A stretch of 64,000 nucleotides of DNA from Campylorhamphus procurvoides. Taxonomy: Eukaryota > Chordata > Aves > Passeriformes > Dendrocolaptidae. Made by a program: the position numbers and the translations under genes. The DNA lies in assembly GCA_013396655.1 (NCBI GenBank), contig WBMV01007393.1, forward strand, positions 2,823 to 66,822, written 5' to 3'. The notes below the pieces were generated by a model. It was not told the DNA's origin. It made no database searches and was given only the letters and a program-made list of their open reading frames with translations. Below, in pieces: positions 60,700 to 64,000 of this stretch. How positions within the stretch are numbered: the stretch's first letter is position 1; every line of letters starts with the position of its first letter.

Positions 60700-63600
60700 C
60701 TCAGGAATTTAATAGCTGTAAGTATGTTGCAGGTAACTGACAACATGAGCTGGGATGCAGGTTATGTGCAAAAAAATTGGCTTTTAGGTAGTACCACCAG
60801 TTCTAACCAAACAAAAATGCCAAAAAATAGAAAAGAGCTTAAATCAATCTTGTATTACATAAAGAACTTGCCAACTGAAATAGCAGACAGCAAAGAGATG
60901 TAAAATGGAAGATGTAGCATAGATCCAGATGAAAATTCTTCTGAGTGTTGAAATAAGTTATTAAATTATAGCTCGAGTACTTTAGAATGTATTTTTAAAG
61001 CAACAACATTTGAACTGTGTTGTACACACATGCAGCCTTTCTGTTAATGCTGAAGTATTAGAAAGCCTCTGGATATAGAGTTGTTCTGAGTTTTTGTGGT
61101 AATTCCCAAAAGAGAGTAATTATGATTATCACAGCTGAATGCAAAATGCAGTTTATTTTGTATTGTTAATAAAAGCAATAGGAATTTTCTGTACTCCAGA
61201 GATGTTATTAATTACTCTTACGGTAAGGTTCCAATGATTTGCTCATCAGGTGGGTAGCACTGGAGACAAGTCCTGCTCTCTGCATGTAACATATTTTGGC
61301 AATGTATTAAATATGGTCAGTGACCACAACACATCTTCCAAAAGCACAGTGGAATAAAGTGCATTAGACAAGATGCTGAAGTGCAGAACAAGAGAATCTT
61401 TAAAACAAAGGCAATGTAAGTTGCAAACATAGTACAGAGACTGTGCAGTTTGCATTCTATGTCTCATAATACTGAGTAAAATTCTGATTTGCCACAGCCT
61501 CTGGTTTAAGTTTTTCTGCAGCAGAGTCTCTGTGTTGGTGTTTTTAAGCTGCTCATCACTTCCCTGAGGTTTTGCAGGTGGCACTTTCCCCATGTCCCTC
61601 CACAGAGCAGCCTGGACAATGGTTTCCTCAGCTGAACAAGGTTCATTCTCTGCAAAGTGACAAAAATTTCTCCAGTTCTTGTGTTTCCTCTATATTTACC
61701 TTGCCCTTCTTCCAGGTGCATGGGGAGTCACTCCTCCTAACACATGCACCCCCAGCTGTCTAACATATTAGTTTATATCTATGTAGTTCATACTTATTAA
61801 TTACATTTCCCAAAACTCATACTAAATGCTAAACATTCCTCCAAATTCTTTTACATATTTAAATAACTTTTTGGAACTTATTTACGTTAGAATAAGGCTC
61901 TCTTTGGGCTCTCTGATTGTCTTTGGGGAACATCCCATTCCTCAAATTATCCTTTTATGGTCACAAGCATCCTAAAAACAGTTTCATCACCTTGGATGTG
62001 TTTCAGCTATGTGGTCTGGCCAAGATACACCTTCTTATCAGCATTGTTAAGGCCCAGTCTTTATTCTCAAGGCTAAGATATCCACTTGCATACATTAATC
62101 ACTGATATGGGTGAATACAGGACTTAAGCACTGTCTTTTAGAGTTAAAAGAGTTCACAAGACAAAGCATTATTTGTCACAGTTGAAGATTTTCCCAACAT
62201 CTGTACAGCATCTAGCATAATGCAGCAGACCTGGGCTCTGAGGTACTACTAAAACACCTTCTCCCTTATATATGCTCAGCTGATCTCAGAGGACCAACAA
62301 TTTCCCTCTCTCTGCAAAAAGTGTCATTTGGCCTAGAGTGCAGTAGCCCCAAAACAGTGAACGAACTGCTACAGGATTTTTAACCTCTCACAACAGACCA
62401 GGTACTACATCCCTTAGCAACAAAGATCCACTGACTGCCACAGAGGGTCTCTATATGTGCAATTTCCCTGTTGCCAGACTCTCACATCTTCTGGTGCAAA
62501 GGACAACAGGGGGCAAGTGTACTCCTCTGTCTACACCTTACATGTCACAGATGGATGGCAAACAATGTGAGTCGAAGTTTGCTCATGCCTGCCAGAGACA
62601 TCTCCTGCAAGACAAGAGCTCTGCACAAATGAATTCACATAGCCAAGTGGGTTAGATCCCCCCATGGTATCCAGAAAGCATTCCTCTGTGTTACACTGTC
62701 ATCCTACCAATGCAGGAATTACCCTGGATTGAGGCACAATGGCTTTTTTCCAGCTCTATAAGATGCAGTTAGTTGCTGTTTCAGTGCTTCAGGCTTTTGT
62801 GGAACATGTGTCTCTTTGCTCCCACCAAGACCCACCCAGACTTTCTCATGTCTCCTATTCTCCCCACTGTCTGGAGAGGGAGAAAGAGCCTGTTCCCAGC
62901 AGAATTTAAAAATATCACTTTTATCCTGGTGGTGACATTGACTGAAAGATCAGCAGCACGCTCAATGCTCCACTTGTGTCACCCAACACCACAACTGGCC
63001 TAGGAAAATAGGTTTTCTGGTATCCTCACTGAAGTGAGAGAGGTGAAGGTTAGACCACATCACTGAGACACAGTACTGAAGAACAGCATAAACAGTGCAG
63101 TAGACTGTGGTCTCCCCAAGCTTTTGTGGTGCTCCTGAGAGCTCTTTTCAGGCCACAGTACAGAATGCCTGTAAACTGGGATGAGTCAACAGCAAGTACC
63201 CTGTGTTTGGCTTCTCCTGCCCTTCCTGCACAAGTCTTACAATTCTGACCCTGAGAATCTCTGATCCTGCTCTTTACCTCCTATGTGCTGCAGCAGCAAA
63301 ATCCCATACTTTAAGTGATCGTCTGTGCTTCTGGTGAACTAATCCTGCACTGCATTAGCTAAGTAATTTAGAAGGCACACAGACAATATCGCAGGTCTCA
63401 ACCTCATGCATAGCTGGCCACTATTGCTCCATAACTCAAAGAGTCCCAGTTTCTGGAGGACTGGATGTCTTCCACCAGAGAATAAGTATGCCAGCAGTTA
63501 TAATCCACAGATACCTCCTTAGCTGTTAGCTGTGCTTTGACCATTTCTCTCTCTGTGATGTACCTTCATTTATTTGACCCAAACAGGAAGCTTTGGTGAG

Positions 63601-63899
63601 AGAATGGACAGGTCAGTGAACCAATGGCCTGTCTCTCGTTACTCAATCTCTTTCTAAGAGCTTAGAGCCTTTCTAAAGGACCGGGGTTTGAGGGTTCAGA
63701 TGCCCAGAGAGACAAAATGTAAACAGATGCTTTGGCTCAGAGCAAGTCTGCCCATTGCAAGAAAGCAATGGGACCAGCTTGCAGTAAGCTTAGCTCATGG
63801 AAAAAGGAGCAAGAGAGCCTTTTGATCATCCAGTGGACCCCATTCAGATCATTAGAAGTACCTGGTCGGTACTGTTAGTAGTACCCTTATGGTTTCAGA
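60700..63899. other. Intergenic sequence, nothing recognised
   Basis: Frames up to 115 codons on either strand, without domains or linked splice sites. No named repeat was recognised. Confidence 0.45.
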
Positions 63900-63903
63900 T
63901 GTG

Positions 63904-63934
<31 letters not shown>

Positions 63935-63935
63935 A
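63900..63935 (+). repeat. (TG)n microsatellite
   Basis: About 36 bases of TG repeat with two interruptions (an A and a T). Confidence 0.9.
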
Positions 63936-64000
63936 AAGAATCAATTTGATGATAATGAAACCTACAAGCCCTGTAAGACAGCTGTCCTCCCTTTGTCATC

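Noticed and set aside
1..64000. CRISPR arrays, operons, tRNA/rRNA genes
   Set aside because: None seen; the window is vertebrate nuclear DNA with spliced genes.

Overview
The window is nuclear DNA from a bird. The exons are vertebrate-like and separated by long AT-rich introns. The repeats are CR1 LINE fragments plus avian endogenous-retrovirus LTRs, and one gene is globin E, the eye globin described in chicken. The LTR at 52.9-53.5 kb resembles a type I associate with many non-galliform birds; that species inference is weak.

Four protein-coding genes can be built exon by exon, with splice sites and reading phases that agree. (1) LUC7L2, plus strand: nine coding exons between 9572 and 29579. 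The first coding exon lies upstream of base 1, and the GC/CpG-rich first ~130 bases are probably the edge of its promoter island. It encodes a U1 snRNP-associated splicing factor with two zinc fingers and an RS-rich tail. (2) Globin E, minus strand: three exons, 43110 to 40314, giving an intact 151-residue globin with the conserved globin intron positions. (3) An HSPA12-type (Hsp70-like ATPase) gene, minus strand: four exons, 53994 to 49137, with one reading-frame shift in the last exon near 49890-49900. (4) A gene whose C-terminal half resembles the C-terminal domain of mitochondria-eating protein (SPATA18/Mieap), plus strand: eight exons, 54312 to 59920, 336 residues. Genes 3 and 4 are divergent, with only 317 bp between their start codons, so they probably share a promoter.

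Layout: 1-9.6 kb LUC7L2 intron 1; 9.6-29.6 kb remaining LUC7L2 coding exons and introns; 29.6-30.5 kb its 3' UTR; 30.5-40.2 kb intergenic with two CR1 copies and a probable LTR; 40.2-43.1 kb globin E with a CR1 piece in intron 1; 43.1-49.0 kb intergenic with CR1 pieces; 49.1-54.0 kb HSPA12-like gene, whose first intron holds an LTR next to an oppositely oriented ERV fragment; 54.3-60.5 kb Mieap-like gene; 60.5-64 kb intergenic with a TG microsatellite near the end.

The genes do not form a pathway; they are neighbours on a chromosome. The observations most worth checking are the frameshift in the HSPA12-like gene, the tight divergent promoter with an ISRE-like motif, a phase-compatible alternative terminal exon in LUC7L2 intron 9, and a phase-compatible alternative exon in the Mieap-like gene that would encode a membrane segment. 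I saw no CRISPR array, operon, tRNA, rRNA or recognisable small RNA gene.
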